In this document: in pieces, positions 7,636 through 15,625 of the stretch
How the letters are laid out: each line of letters opens with the position of its first letter
Numbering within the stretch: the stretch's first letter is position 1
Assembly (NCBI GenBank): GCA_002364535.1
Contig: DEYL01000049.1
Coordinates: 1 to 19,297 of the forward strand
Length of the DNA: 19,297 nt
Source of the DNA: Flavobacteriaceae bacterium UBA3159
Lineage (GTDB): Bacteria; Bacteroidota; Bacteroidia; Flavobacteriales; Flavobacteriaceae
Reading direction: 5' to 3'
Translations under genes and position numbers: made by a program
The notes under the pieces: model-generated
The model's database searches: none
What the model was told of the DNA's origin: nothing
Seen by the model: only the letters and a program-made list of their open reading frames with translations

Positions 7636-9027
7636 ATGGATCACCGCATAGAAAAAGACACCCTTGGAGAAGTTAAAGTCCCTTTAGATGCATATTGGGG
7701 AGCCCAGACAGAACGCTCAAGATCTAATTTTAAGATTGGTCCAATGGCCTCCATGCCGTTAGAAATTATTTACGGTTTTGCCTATTTAAAAAAAGCAGCG
7801 GCCTACACCAACTGCGATGCAGGGGTTTTGGATCAAAACAAAAGAGACCTCATCGCCAGCGTTTGTGACGAAATCCTCAAAGGAGAATTGGATGATCAAT
7901 TTCCTTTGGTCATCTGGCAAACTGGTTCAGGGACCCAGAGCAATATGAATGTCAATGAGGTCATTAGCAATCGTGCCCATGTACTTGAGGGAAACAAATT
8001 GGGAGAAGGAAATAAAATCTTAGCCCCCAATGACGATGTAAACAAGTCGCAGTCATCAAACGATACCTTTCCCACGAGCATGCACATTGCTGCTTACAAA
8101 AAAATTGATGAAACCACCCTTCCAGGATTGGAACAACTAAAAAAAGCCTTTTCAGAAAAATCTGAAAGCTTTCAATCGGTTGTCAAAATCGGACGTACCC
8201 ACCTGATGGATGCCACTCCCCTCACCCTGGGCCAAGAGTTTTCAGGTTATGTCTCTCAACTCGACCACGGCATCAAAGCACTCAGAAACACCCTCGACCA
8301 TCTGTCTGAGCTTGCCCTTGGAGGAACCGCTGTTGGTACCGGGATCAACACCCCTGCCGGTTATGCTGAAAAAGTTGCGGCCTATATAGCAGAGTTTACT
8401 GGCCTTCCATTCGTCACTGCTGAAAACAAGTTTGAAGCCCTAGCAGCCCACGATGCCTTAGTAGAAACCCACGGTGCACTCAAACAGATTGCTGTCTCGC
8501 TCAATAAAATTGCCAACGATATCCGGCTCTTGGCCTCTGGTCCTCGCTCCGGAATTGGAGAGATCACAATCCCCGCCAACGAACCCGGAAGCTCCATCAT
8601 GCCAGGAAAGGTCAACCCCACCCAGTGCGAGGCAATGACCATGGTCTGTGCGCAAGTGATGGGTAATGACGTAGCCATTGGCGTAGGAGGACTTCAGGGT
8701 CATTATGAATTGAACGTGTTTAAGCCCTTGATGGCTGCTAATATTCTTCAATCCGCCCAACTTATCGGGGATGCCTGTGTCAGTTTTACGGACAATTGTG
8801 TATTGGGCATCGCACCCAATCTCCAACGTATAGAGGAATTGGTCAATAATTCTCTAATGCTGGTCACGGCACTCAATACCAAAATAGGTTATTACAAAGC
8901 GGCAGAAATTGCCAACAAAGCCCATACCGAAGGAACCACACTTAAAGAAGCCTCTATTTCATTGGGCTACCTTACAGCAAAGGAATTTGACCAATGGGTA
9001 AAGCCGGAGGACATGACCGGTGGTTGA
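7636..9027 (+). CDS. fumC: Fumarate hydratase, class II
   Basis: This enzyme of the TCA cycle interconverts fumarate and L-malate in the cytoplasm and needs no iron-sulfur cluster. The 463-residue length is normal. Visible family features are TGSGTQSNMNVNEVISNRA (about 96-114), SSNDTFPTS (140-148), GRTHLMDATPLTLGQE with His189, and the signature GSSIMPGKVNPTQCEA starting at 318. The serine of that signature corresponds to the catalytic serine in E. coli FumC. KVNPTQCE and the conserved GLQGHYELNVFKP further on favour fumarase over aspartase or argininosuccinate lyase. The gene stands alone, with its own promoter, divergent from the 53-residue membrane-protein gene. Confidence 0.97.
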   Translation: MDHRIEKDTLGEVKVPLDAYWGAQTERSRSNFKIGPMASMPLEIIYGFAYLKKAAAYTNCDAGVLDQNKRDLIASVCDEILKGELDDQFPLVIWQTGSGTQSNMNVNEVISNRAHVLEGNKLGEGNKILAPNDDVNKSQSSNDTFPTSMHIAAYKKIDETTLPGLEQLKKAFSEKSESFQSVVKIGRTHLMDATPLTLGQEFSGYVSQLDHGIKALRNTLDHLSELALGGTAVGTGINTPAGYAEKVAAYIAEFTGLPFVTAENKFEALAAHDALVETHGALKQIAVSLNKIANDIRLLASGPRSGIGEITIPANEPGSSIMPGKVNPTQCEAMTMVCAQVMGNDVAIGVGGLQGHYELNVFKPLMAANILQSAQLIGDACVSFTDNCVLGIAPNLQRIEELVNNSLMLVTALNTKIGYYKAAEIANKAHTEGTTLKEASISLGYLTAKEFDQWVKPEDMTGG

Positions 9028-9101
9028 TTTGTTAAGTTTTTTTATTTCTACGAACTACAATTGGAAATGTTTTAATCCCTCTTCAGCAAATGAACGGATT
9101 T

Positions 9102-9123
9102 GATTTTTCTAAAAGAAAAAATC
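9102..9123. terminator. Possible A/T-rich hairpin after fumC
   Basis: GATTTTTCT (9102-9110) can pair with AGAAAAAATC (9114-9123) around a 3-nt loop, with one bulged A. The stem is nearly all A/T, so it is a weak terminator candidate at best. It sits in the 192-nt gap between fumC and the carboxylase gene. The rest of that gap holds only the inverted repeat and promoter described separately. Confidence 0.3.
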
Positions 9124-9140
9124 TAAAAAAACAATTATCA

Positions 9141-9176
9141 TGTTAAACACAACAAAATCTCAAAAAAAGTGTTTAG
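9141..9176. repeat. Inverted repeat overlapping the carboxylase promoter
   Basis: GTTAAACAC (9141-9149) and GTGTTTAGC (9168-9176) are complementary over nine positions if one G-T pair is counted (eight Watson-Crick pairs). They are separated by 18 A-rich bases. The right arm covers the putative -33 region of the downstream promoter, which is where an operator might lie. No regulator is identifiable from the motif. Confidence 0.35.
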
Positions 9177-9199
9177 CTTAGTTTGACACTATATATTTG
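9171..9199 (+). promoter_or_regulatory. Promoter of the acyl-CoA carboxylase gene
   Basis: TATATTTG (9192-9199) matches TAnnTTTG exactly. TTTA (9171-9174), 17 nt upstream, is a near match to the -33 TTTG. Transcription would start around 9204-9206, leaving about 15 nt before the TTG start at 9220. Confidence 0.55.
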
Positions 9200-9219
9200 C
9201 ACAAAATCAAGAAAAAAAA

Positions 9220-10860
9220 TTGGGCCAAAAAACAGATCTCGCCATAGAAAAAAACAAAGACCAGAACAAAATATTGGTCTCTGAACTCAATCAAAAAATA
9301 GCCCAAATCAAATTGGGTGGAGGTAAGTCAAAACTGGAAAAAATCAGGTCGCAAGGTAAAATGACCGCCCGTGAGCGGGTCGATTATTTACTAGACGAGG
9401 GATCAGAACGAATAGAAATCGGTGCTTTGGCCGGACACGAAATGTATGAAGGAGAAGGAGGCTGTCCCGCTGCCGGTGTGGTCGTTGTCATGGGCTATGT
9501 CGCTAAAAAGTTATGTGTCATCGTCGCCAACGACGCCTCGGTAAAGGCAGGCGCATGGTTTCCCATCAGTGCGAAAAAGAATTTGAGGGCTCAGGAGATT
9601 GCTTTGGAAAACAGAATTCCCATCATCTACTTGGTAGACAGTGCCGGAGTGTTTCTCCCACGACAAGATGAAATCTTTCCCGACAAAGAACACTTTGGCA
9701 GAATTTTTAGAAACAATGCCCAAATGAGCAGTGAGGGTATTGTTCAAATTGCAGCTGTTATGGGCAGTTGTGTTGCCGGTGGCGCCTATTTACCCATAAT
9801 GTCCGACGAAGCCATTATAGTAGATAAAACCGCTAGTATCTTTTTGGCAGGAAGCTATCTGGTAAAAGCTGCCATAGGAGAAGACGTTGATAATGAAACT
9901 TTGGGAGGAGCCACCACTCACTCAGAAATCAGTGGTATTACCGATTACAAAGCCAAAGACGATTCGGACGCCCTCAATCGCATAAAAGCCTTAATAGAAA
10001 AAATGGGAGATAACCCCAAAGCAGGCTTTAACCGAATTAAAAGCATAATGCCTAAGAAAAAGGGTGAAGACATATACGAAATACTCCCTTTTGATAAAAC
10101 CCTTCCTTATGACACCTACCAGATTATTGACTGTTTGGTAGATCAAGGTTCAGTGGAGGAATATAAAGCAGATTATGGCAAAACCATGATCACTGCGTTT
10201 GCCAGAATCAATGGTTGGGCAGTGGGTATTGTGGCCAATCAAAGAAAAATGGTGAAAAACAAACAAGGAGAAACCCAGTTTGGCGGCGTCATTTATGGGG
10301 ATGCGGCCGACAAATCGACCCGTTTTATTGCCAACTGTAACCAACGCAAGATCCCTTTGATTTTTTTACAAGACGTGACCGGTTTTATGGTGGGCAGTAA
10401 GGCCGAACATAATGGCATCATCAAAGACGGAGCAAAAATGGTCAATGCCATGGCCAACTCTGTGGTACCAAAGTTTACGGTTGTCATGGGCAATTCCAAC
10501 GGTGCCGGTAATTATGCCATGTGCGGTAAGGCCTTTGACCCGCGGTTGATTCTGGCATGGCCGGGATCTAAAATGGCCGTAATGGGAGGCGAACAAGCCG
10601 CCAAAGTTTTGATGCAAATTGAAAAATCAAAACTCAAAAAAGTAGGAGAAAAAATTGATCCCAAAACAGAAAAAGCCCTTTTAGAGGAAATCAAATCCCG
10701 ATACGACAGACAAACACGCGCCGATTACGCCGCCGCCCGAATGTGGACCGACACCATTGTTGACCCCGTTGAGACCCGAAAATGGATTAGCATGGGAATC
10801 GAAGCGGCCAATCACGCTCCCATCAATAAGCAGTTTAATATGGGTATTTTACAGGTCTAG
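9220..10860 (+). CDS. Acyl-CoA carboxylase beta (carboxyltransferase) subunit, methylcrotonyl-CoA type
   Basis: The 546-residue product has the two crotonase-like halves of a biotin-dependent carboxyltransferase, which moves a carboxyl group from carboxybiotin to an acyl-CoA. Visible features are LGGGKSKLEKIRSQGKMTARER near the N-terminus, PDKEHFGRIFRNNAQMS (about 154-170) and MGSCVAGGAYLPIMSDEAIIV (181 onward). LGGATTHSEISGITD follows, and the second half has FLQDVTGFMVG and NSNGAGNYAMCGKAFDPR. GSCVAGGAYLPIMSDE is closer to methylcrotonyl-CoA carboxylase beta (leucine breakdown) than to the propionyl-CoA type, but the substrate is not certain. No biotin carboxylase or biotin carrier gene is in the window. 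The start is a TTG at 9220: the frame has a TGA at 9184-9186 and no ATG until 9361, which would cut off a conserved part. The stop shares CTAG with menE. Confidence 0.9.
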   Translation: MGQKTDLAIEKNKDQNKILVSELNQKIAQIKLGGGKSKLEKIRSQGKMTARERVDYLLDEGSERIEIGALAGHEMYEGEGGCPAAGVVVVMGYVAKKLCVIVANDASVKAGAWFPISAKKNLRAQEIALENRIPIIYLVDSAGVFLPRQDEIFPDKEHFGRIFRNNAQMSSEGIVQIAAVMGSCVAGGAYLPIMSDEAIIVDKTASIFLAGSYLVKAAIGEDVDNETLGGATTHSEISGITDYKAKDDSDALNRIKALIEKMGDNPKAGFNRIKSIMPKKKGEDIYEILPFDKTLPYDTYQIIDCLVDQGSVEEYKADYGKTMITAFARINGWAVGIVANQRKMVKNKQGETQFGGVIYGDAADKSTRFIANCNQRKIPLIFLQDVTGFMVGSKAEHNGIIKDGAKMVNAMANSVVPKFTVVMGNSNGAGNYAMCGKAFDPRLILAWPGSKMAVMGGEQAAKVLMQIEKSKLKKVGEKIDPKTEKALLEEIKSRYDRQTRADYAAARMWTDTIVDPVETRKWISMGIEAANHAPINKQFNMGILQV

Positions 10861-11930
10861 GTGATTTTCAAAGTACCAACGGTCTTAGCCCTAAGGTATT
10901 TTCCGTTATTTCTTATAATTTCAGGGACAAAGTACAATGCCTTGGGCACTTCGAATTTATCCATGGCCTCACAAACTGCCATCTGTTTTTCTACTTCCTC
11001 GGATTGATCATCGTTCCCCTCAACCACCATAATGAGCTTTTGACCCAAGGCCTTATCTGGAATGCCGAAAAGAAAAAATGGAAATTGAATATGATGAGCC
11101 AACTTTTGTTCGGCAACCTCAGGTGAAATTTTAACGCCCCCACTATTGATCACATTGTCTCTCCTGCCCAAATAACTAAAGTTTTTTTTGTCGTGTATTT
11201 CAACCAAATCATTTGTGTGAATCAATTGATCTGTTATGTCGGGAGCATTTACCACAAGACAACCTTCCCCATCTATCTCAAGATGAATCCCGTCCAATGT
11301 GTGAAAGGGTGTTTTGGGTATCGAAAGTTTTGAAGCCGCAATATGCGTAATGGTTTCTGTCATACCGTAGGTTTCAAAGCAATTGTCGTGTAGAGCAACC
11401 AATTTCTCATTCAATTCGGGATAAATCGGTGCACCGCCAATGATTAGGGTTTTGATTTGGTGGATTCTTCCCAAACTATGGTGAGCTTGCATGGGCGTCA
11501 TGGCCACAAAATCATAGGAAGTATTGACATCCTTCATGGGTTGGGCAGTGGGTTGAACTAAGTCCAATGATAATCCCAAAATCATCGCACGAACCAGCAT
11601 CATTTTCCCGGCAATAAAATCAGCCGGCAAACAATGTAGGGCTGTATCACCGATTTGAACATCAAAAAAATCTCCGGTTCGAATGGCAGAGTTGACCATG
11701 GCCTGTTTGGAGATTTGAATGATTTTAGGGTTACCTGAAGAACCGGAAGTTTTTACATTGATATAATCTTCCTTATCCATCCAGTCCATTATGAAATGGC
11801 CAATGGCGATCTCATAGGGAACTCCCTCTTTGATAAAGTCATAGCCTATATCCTTTAAATCCTCAGCCGAAAAATAATAGCCTTTGAGTTTAAATCGATT
11901 GTGAATCTTGGTGTAGTGTGGTGTATTCAT
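10857..11930 (-). CDS. menE: o-Succinylbenzoate-CoA ligase (MenE), short form
   Basis: MenE activates o-succinylbenzoate with ATP and CoA in menaquinone synthesis. The 357-residue product is an adenylate-forming enzyme shortened at the N-terminus relative to the roughly 450-residue E. coli enzyme. The core is present: the P-loop TSGSSGNPK (61-69), ETYGMTETITHIA (186-198), the hinge GRRDNVINSGGVKISPEV and the C-terminal catalytic lysine in NNGKYLRAKT (Lys344). The short form appears usual in Bacteroidota men clusters. It is the last gene of the cluster, and its ATG overlaps the CPBP protease stop in ATGA. It converges on the carboxylase gene with a shared CTAG, so no separate terminator lies between them. 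Confidence 0.93.
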   Translation of the reverse strand: MNTPHYTKIHNRFKLKGYYFSAEDLKDIGYDFIKEGVPYEIAIGHFIMDWMDKEDYINVKTSGSSGNPKIIQISKQAMVNSAIRTGDFFDVQIGDTALHCLPADFIAGKMMLVRAMILGLSLDLVQPTAQPMKDVNTSYDFVAMTPMQAHHSLGRIHQIKTLIIGGAPIYPELNEKLVALHDNCFETYGMTETITHIAASKLSIPKTPFHTLDGIHLEIDGEGCLVVNAPDITDQLIHTNDLVEIHDKKNFSYLGRRDNVINSGGVKISPEVAEQKLAHHIQFPFFLFGIPDKALGQKLIMVVEGNDDQSEEVEKQMAVCEAMDKFEVPKALYFVPEIIRNNGKYLRAKTVGTLKIT

Positions 11931-12838
11931 TCAAATTTATTAGTTAATTGAGTCGTCCAGTTCTTCCATTGGTACTTTTTGGCAAAAATAAGGGCCACCA
12001 ATGGATAAATAACTGCGAGGGTAAAGATGAGTTCCATACCCAAGGAAGGCTCTGAGTTATCAATAAGTAAGGATTCTGTTTGAAATGCAGTCCAAGAAGC
12101 CGTTACCAATAAAGCTGTCACCAAATTATTGGCCGCATGGAACCCCAAAGCCAATTCAATGCCCTCATCCATAAGGGTAATCACTCCCAAAAACAATCCG
12201 GTACCGATGTAATACCAGATCAGGTGAATCCCTAATTTATCGATTTCGGGATTCCAAATGTGGAGCATTCCGAACAAGACTGAAGTTAGCAATAAAGGGA
12301 ACCAACGATTTTTAAAAAGTCTCCCAAAACCCTGCATCAAATAACCCCTAAAAACTAACTCCTCAACCGAAGTTTGTAGGGGAATCATCACAATACTGAT
12401 CAGCAATAATATCAAAAAAGGTAGGGGTTTAAAGTTCCAGATGTAATTCTCAGGACTCATCATGTAATCATAAATCACCATCAAGGCAGAAACGGTTCCC
12501 CACAAGAAAAAGGAAAAGAGAATTTTTTTGTAATCCACTCGATCTCTGGAGGTAATCAAACTTAAAAATGACCGCTGATGGAGCCGGGTCACTACCATAT
12601 AAATAAACGGTAGTACAACAACAAAGGGTAGTAAAATTAAAAATAATATCGAGTTGGAAGGCAGTTTAGAAAACAAATCCTGATGACTAGTAAATTCCCC
12701 AACGAGATCCGATTGTGAAATGATATAAAGCGAAAGTGGAATCTGTCCAACAAAATTAAAAAAAATAAAAATAAGCGACCCTTTGAGGTAATCGAAAAAG
12801 CCTTTCTTTTCAGTCGTGGTTTCTTCTAAATACTTCAT
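11927..12838 (-). CDS. CPBP-family intramembrane metalloprotease
   Basis: The 303-residue protein is predicted to cross the inner membrane about eight times. It carries the CPBP/CAAX-protease (Abi) motifs: EELVFR (glutamates at about 159-160, Arg164), FGMLH (Phe189, His193) and HAANN (His234, Asn238). All proposed catalytic residues are therefore present. I chose the ATG at 12838, which overlaps the menC stop as ATGA, over an in-frame TTG six codons upstream inside menC. The gene lies between menC and menE with ATGA overlaps on both sides. That position suggests co-translation with quinone enzymes, but no role in quinone synthesis is established for this family. It might act on a membrane protein such as MenA, or simply share the operon. 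Confidence 0.9.
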   Translation of the reverse strand: MKYLEETTTEKKGFFDYLKGSLIFIFFNFVGQIPLSLYIISQSDLVGEFTSHQDLFSKLPSNSILFLILLPFVVVLPFIYMVVTRLHQRSFLSLITSRDRVDYKKILFSFFLWGTVSALMVIYDYMMSPENYIWNFKPLPFLILLLISIVMIPLQTSVEELVFRGYLMQGFGRLFKNRWFPLLLTSVLFGMLHIWNPEIDKLGIHLIWYYIGTGLFLGVITLMDEGIELALGFHAANNLVTALLVTASWTAFQTESLLIDNSEPSLGMELIFTLAVIYPLVALIFAKKYQWKNWTTQLTNKFE

Positions 12839-13872
12839 ATGCCAAGCACTTCCCAATTTTGATTTGAATTAAAAGTAAGATAGCCGTGTCGAACTTCCAA
12901 AGGAGATTTAAAATTATTTGTAAACAAGCCTCCTGTACCCAGCCCATGATGATTTTTGACCGACAGTGAAAAAGTCCACTGTGCAATGGCATTCAACCCA
13001 ATATTACTTTCCAAGGCGCTGGTCACCCACCAGCCAATAGCTCGTTCTTTGGCCAAGGCAATCCACTCTTCACAAGATTGAAATCCACCCAGCAAAGACG
13101 GTTTTAAAATCAAGTACTGCGGCATGATTTGATCCAATAAAGCCTTTCTGTCTTTTTTTTCTATAATTCCAATAAGTTCCTCATCTAAAGCAATGGGAAG
13201 GGGAGAATTGATGCACAAGTCACGCATGGCATGACCTTGACCTGCAGCAATGGGCTGCTCGATTGAATGAACCCCCAAATCTGCCAAAGATTGTAGTTTA
13301 TCCATCACCTCCGAGGGAGCAAAAGCACCGTTTGCATCTACCCTTAACATCATTTGTTCTGGATCATAATATTTTCGAATTTCTTCTAATAAAGAATACT
13401 CATCATCGAAATCCAAGGCACCGATTTTGAGTTTGATGCAATCAAACCCTTGGGCGATTTTTTGATCAATTTGAGCTTTCATAAAAGAGCGATCTCCCAT
13501 CCAAACTAACCCATTGATCGGTATACTCTCTGCTCCTCGGGTAAAGGGTGAGGGAAAAATCTCGTAAGGATCTTTTGATTTCAATGACAATAAAGCCGTT
13601 TCATAGCCCATCTGAATGGATGGGAACATTTGAAGTGAATTGACGGAAACCCTTTCATTTTGATTGATCCGATCACACAAATATTTAAGTTGATCCTCAT
13701 AATCCGGTCGGTCATCTGCACTTAACCCTCTTAAGAGACCACACTCCCCTACTCCTGTTTTTTTTCCATTGGTCAAAAACAAAAACCAGCTTTCTTTCTC
13801 CTTCAATATCCCACGAGAAGTACCACCAGGACGCTTAAACTTTAAAATATATCTTTTGTAATGGGCTTTCAT
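12835..13872 (-). CDS. menC: o-Succinylbenzoate synthase (MenC)
   Basis: MenC dehydrates SHCHC to o-succinylbenzoate. The 345-residue product belongs to the enolase superfamily and keeps the full set of active-site residues. These are the catalytic pair Lys147/Lys149 (CIKLKIGA), metal ligands Asp179 (RVDANGAF), Glu205 (SIEQPI) and Asp230 (ALDEEL), and the second lysine Lys257 (LKPSLLGG). The SALESNIG segment near 285-292 is also typical. Its position in the men cluster supports MenC rather than a dipeptide epimerase or N-acylamino acid racemase. Its start overlaps the menA stop and its stop overlaps the protease start, both as ATGA. Confidence 0.94.
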   Translation of the reverse strand: MKAHYKRYILKFKRPGGTSRGILKEKESWFLFLTNGKKTGVGECGLLRGLSADDRPDYEDQLKYLCDRINQNERVSVNSLQMFPSIQMGYETALLSLKSKDPYEIFPSPFTRGAESIPINGLVWMGDRSFMKAQIDQKIAQGFDCIKLKIGALDFDDEYSLLEEIRKYYDPEQMMLRVDANGAFAPSEVMDKLQSLADLGVHSIEQPIAAGQGHAMRDLCINSPLPIALDEELIGIIEKKDRKALLDQIMPQYLILKPSLLGGFQSCEEWIALAKERAIGWWVTSALESNIGLNAIAQWTFSLSVKNHHGLGTGGLFTNNFKSPLEVRHGYLTFNSNQNWEVLGI

Positions 13873-14777
13873 TGGTAGCGGTTATAAATTACAAATAGCA
13901 CCAGAGAAACAAAAAAAGTTAACAGTGCAAGTTGTTTTAACAATGGATCATAGCCTCTGGGCTCCCGAATTTTAACGACCTGATAGAGGTGAATTAAAAT
14001 CGGAAGTAAAATCAATAATGACAGTGGGTTTTTTTTTACCCATACCGTCCCCATTCCTAAAAATAAAAACAAGGCAGCCAGCATCATCAAAAGATAATGG
14101 TAGAGTTTTGCTTTTTGGCTTCCCAGTTGAACCACCAAAGTATTTTTTTTTGAATTCTTATCGTTGGCGATGTCTCGCATATTGTTGAGATTGAGTACAC
14201 CTACACTGAGGAATCCGATGGCCGTTCCCAAAAACAAGGCGGTGCTATCGACTGTTTGGGTCTGCAAATAATATGCCCCCATGACGCTTACCCATCCAAA
14301 AAAGATAAAAACGAACAAATCTCCCAATCCGCGATATCCATAGGCACCTTGACCGATTGTATATTTGATCGCAGCCCAAACTGCCGCTGCGGCAAGTGTA
14401 ATAAATATCAAAGAAACCAACAATTGTTCCCCTCCTAAGGCTGCATAAATCAAACCAATGGCAAGTAGTATTGAAATCAATGCAGCGATCAATATTCCTT
14501 TTTTTAGTGCTTTGGATGAAAGAAGTCCCTGTTGTAGCGTTCTATCCGGTCCTAGTCTGTAAGCATTGTCTGTTCCCTTCATCCCATCGCCATAATCATT
14601 GGCAAAATTGGAAATGATTTGAAAAGCTATGGCGGTCAACAAGGAAAGTATAAAAATCGAAGATGAGAAACTTTCACCCTTGAATGCAATAGCGTTGCCG
14701 GTTATGATCCCTGCCACAGAAAGGGGTAAGGTTCTAGGACGGGAGGCGACCAGCCAAACTGAAAGTTGAGAACTCAA
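13869..14777 (-). CDS. menA: 1,4-Dihydroxy-2-naphthoate polyprenyltransferase (MenA)
   Basis: MenA is an inner-membrane UbiA-family enzyme that prenylates 1,4-dihydroxy-2-naphthoate to demethylmenaquinol. The 302-residue product begins MSSQLSVWLVASRPRTLPLSV, a typical MenA start. It carries the first aspartate motif NFANDYGDGMKGTD (about 57-70) and the second in NNMRDIANDKNSKKNT, with about eight or nine membrane segments. I chose the TTG at 14777, 4 nt after the menB stop, because family members start just before this point. An ATG at 14858 would add 27 residues that are translated from inside menB in another frame and do not look like MenA. The stop overlaps the menC ATG. Confidence 0.9.
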   Translation of the reverse strand: MSSQLSVWLVASRPRTLPLSVAGIITGNAIAFKGESFSSSIFILSLLTAIAFQIISNFANDYGDGMKGTDNAYRLGPDRTLQQGLLSSKALKKGILIAALISILLAIGLIYAALGGEQLLVSLIFITLAAAAVWAAIKYTIGQGAYGYRGLGDLFVFIFFGWVSVMGAYYLQTQTVDSTALFLGTAIGFLSVGVLNLNNMRDIANDKNSKKNTLVVQLGSQKAKLYHYLLMMLAALFLFLGMGTVWVKKNPLSLLILLPILIHLYQVVKIREPRGYDPLLKQLALLTFFVSLVLFVIYNRYQ

Positions 14778-14781
14778 AAGA

Positions 14782-15603
14782 CTAGGGAAACTTTGGGTAC
14801 TGTTTAAAATTGGGGTCCCTTTTGTCCAGAAAAGCCTGCTTACCCTCCTGTGCCTCATCCATTAAATAATACATTAGAGTTGCATCTCCGGCCAATTGCA
14901 TCAATCCGTGCTGACCATCCAATTCGGCATTCAAACACCTCTTAATCATACGCAAAGCCAAAGGACTCCTTTTTTGCATCATCTTACACCATTCCAAAAC
15001 GGTAGTTTCGAGTTGATCTAAGGGAACGACCTTATTGACCAACCCCATTTTTTCGGCTTCGGCAGCAGAGTATTGCTTACATAGAAACCATATTTCCCTG
15101 GCTTTCTTTTGTCCCACATGCCTTGCCAAATAAGAAGAACCAAAGCCTCCATCAAAGCTGCCTACTTTAGGGCCGGTTTGACCAAAAATGGCATTTTCAC
15201 TGGCAATGGTCAAATCGCAGACCACATGTAAAACATGCCCGCCTCCAATGGCATAGCCATTGACCATTGCGACAACAGGTTTAGGCAACTCTCTGATGCG
15301 TTTGTGTAAATCCAGTACGTTCAATCGGGGTACACCGTCTTCTCCGACATATCCTCCGACCCCTTTCAAATTTTGATCTCCCCCACTACAAAAAGCCTTA
15401 TCTCCCGCTCCGGTAAACACCACCACATCGATGTCATTACGTTCGCGGCAGACTTCCATCGATTCCAACATTTGTATGTTGGTCTCCGGACGAAATGCAT
15501 TGTATACTTCGGGGCGGTTGATAGTGATTTTTGCAACACCTTCGAATAACTCAAATTTTATGTCACTGTAGTGGGCTAGACTCTCCCATTCTATCTTTTT
15601 CAT
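14782..15603 (-). CDS. menB: 1,4-Dihydroxy-2-naphthoyl-CoA synthase (MenB)
   Basis: MenB closes the second ring by Dieckmann-type condensation of o-succinylbenzoyl-CoA. The 273-residue crotonase-fold product matches the E. coli enzyme closely. It has AFCSGGDQ (oxyanion-hole region, 70-77), GGGHVLHVVCDL (120-131), GQTGPKVGSFDGG (141-153) and QKKAREIWFLCKQY, and the C-terminus has DEAQEGKQAFLDKRDPNF. The TG in QTGPKVGSF is the type I, bicarbonate-dependent form; type II enzymes have an aspartate there. It lies 22 nt after menD. A TAAATTTG sequence on the minus strand (15628-15621), at the menD stop, could serve as an extra -7 element but has no good -33 partner. Confidence 0.97.
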   Translation of the reverse strand: MKKIEWESLAHYSDIKFELFEGVAKITINRPEVYNAFRPETNIQMLESMEVCRERNDIDVVVFTGAGDKAFCSGGDQNLKGVGGYVGEDGVPRLNVLDLHKRIRELPKPVVAMVNGYAIGGGHVLHVVCDLTIASENAIFGQTGPKVGSFDGGFGSSYLARHVGQKKAREIWFLCKQYSAAEAEKMGLVNKVVPLDQLETTVLEWCKMMQKRSPLALRMIKRCLNAELDGQHGLMQLAGDATLMYYLMDEAQEGKQAFLDKRDPNFKQYPKFP

Positions 15604-15625
15604 AGGTTGTGTTTAGATTTCAAAT

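Noticed and set aside
9090..9146. 18-codon plus-strand frame between fumC and the carboxylase gene
   Set aside because: Composition follows the A/T-rich background (Lys, Asn, Leu, Phe), there is no promoter at the right place, and it overlaps the hairpin and inverted repeat.
12839..12856. TTG start of the CPBP protease inside menC
   Set aside because: The ATG at 12838 forms the same ATGA overlap used at the neighbouring junctions and is the simpler start.
14778..14858. Longer MenA start at ATG 14858
   Set aside because: The extra 27 residues are encoded entirely within menB in another frame and do not resemble a MenA N-terminus.
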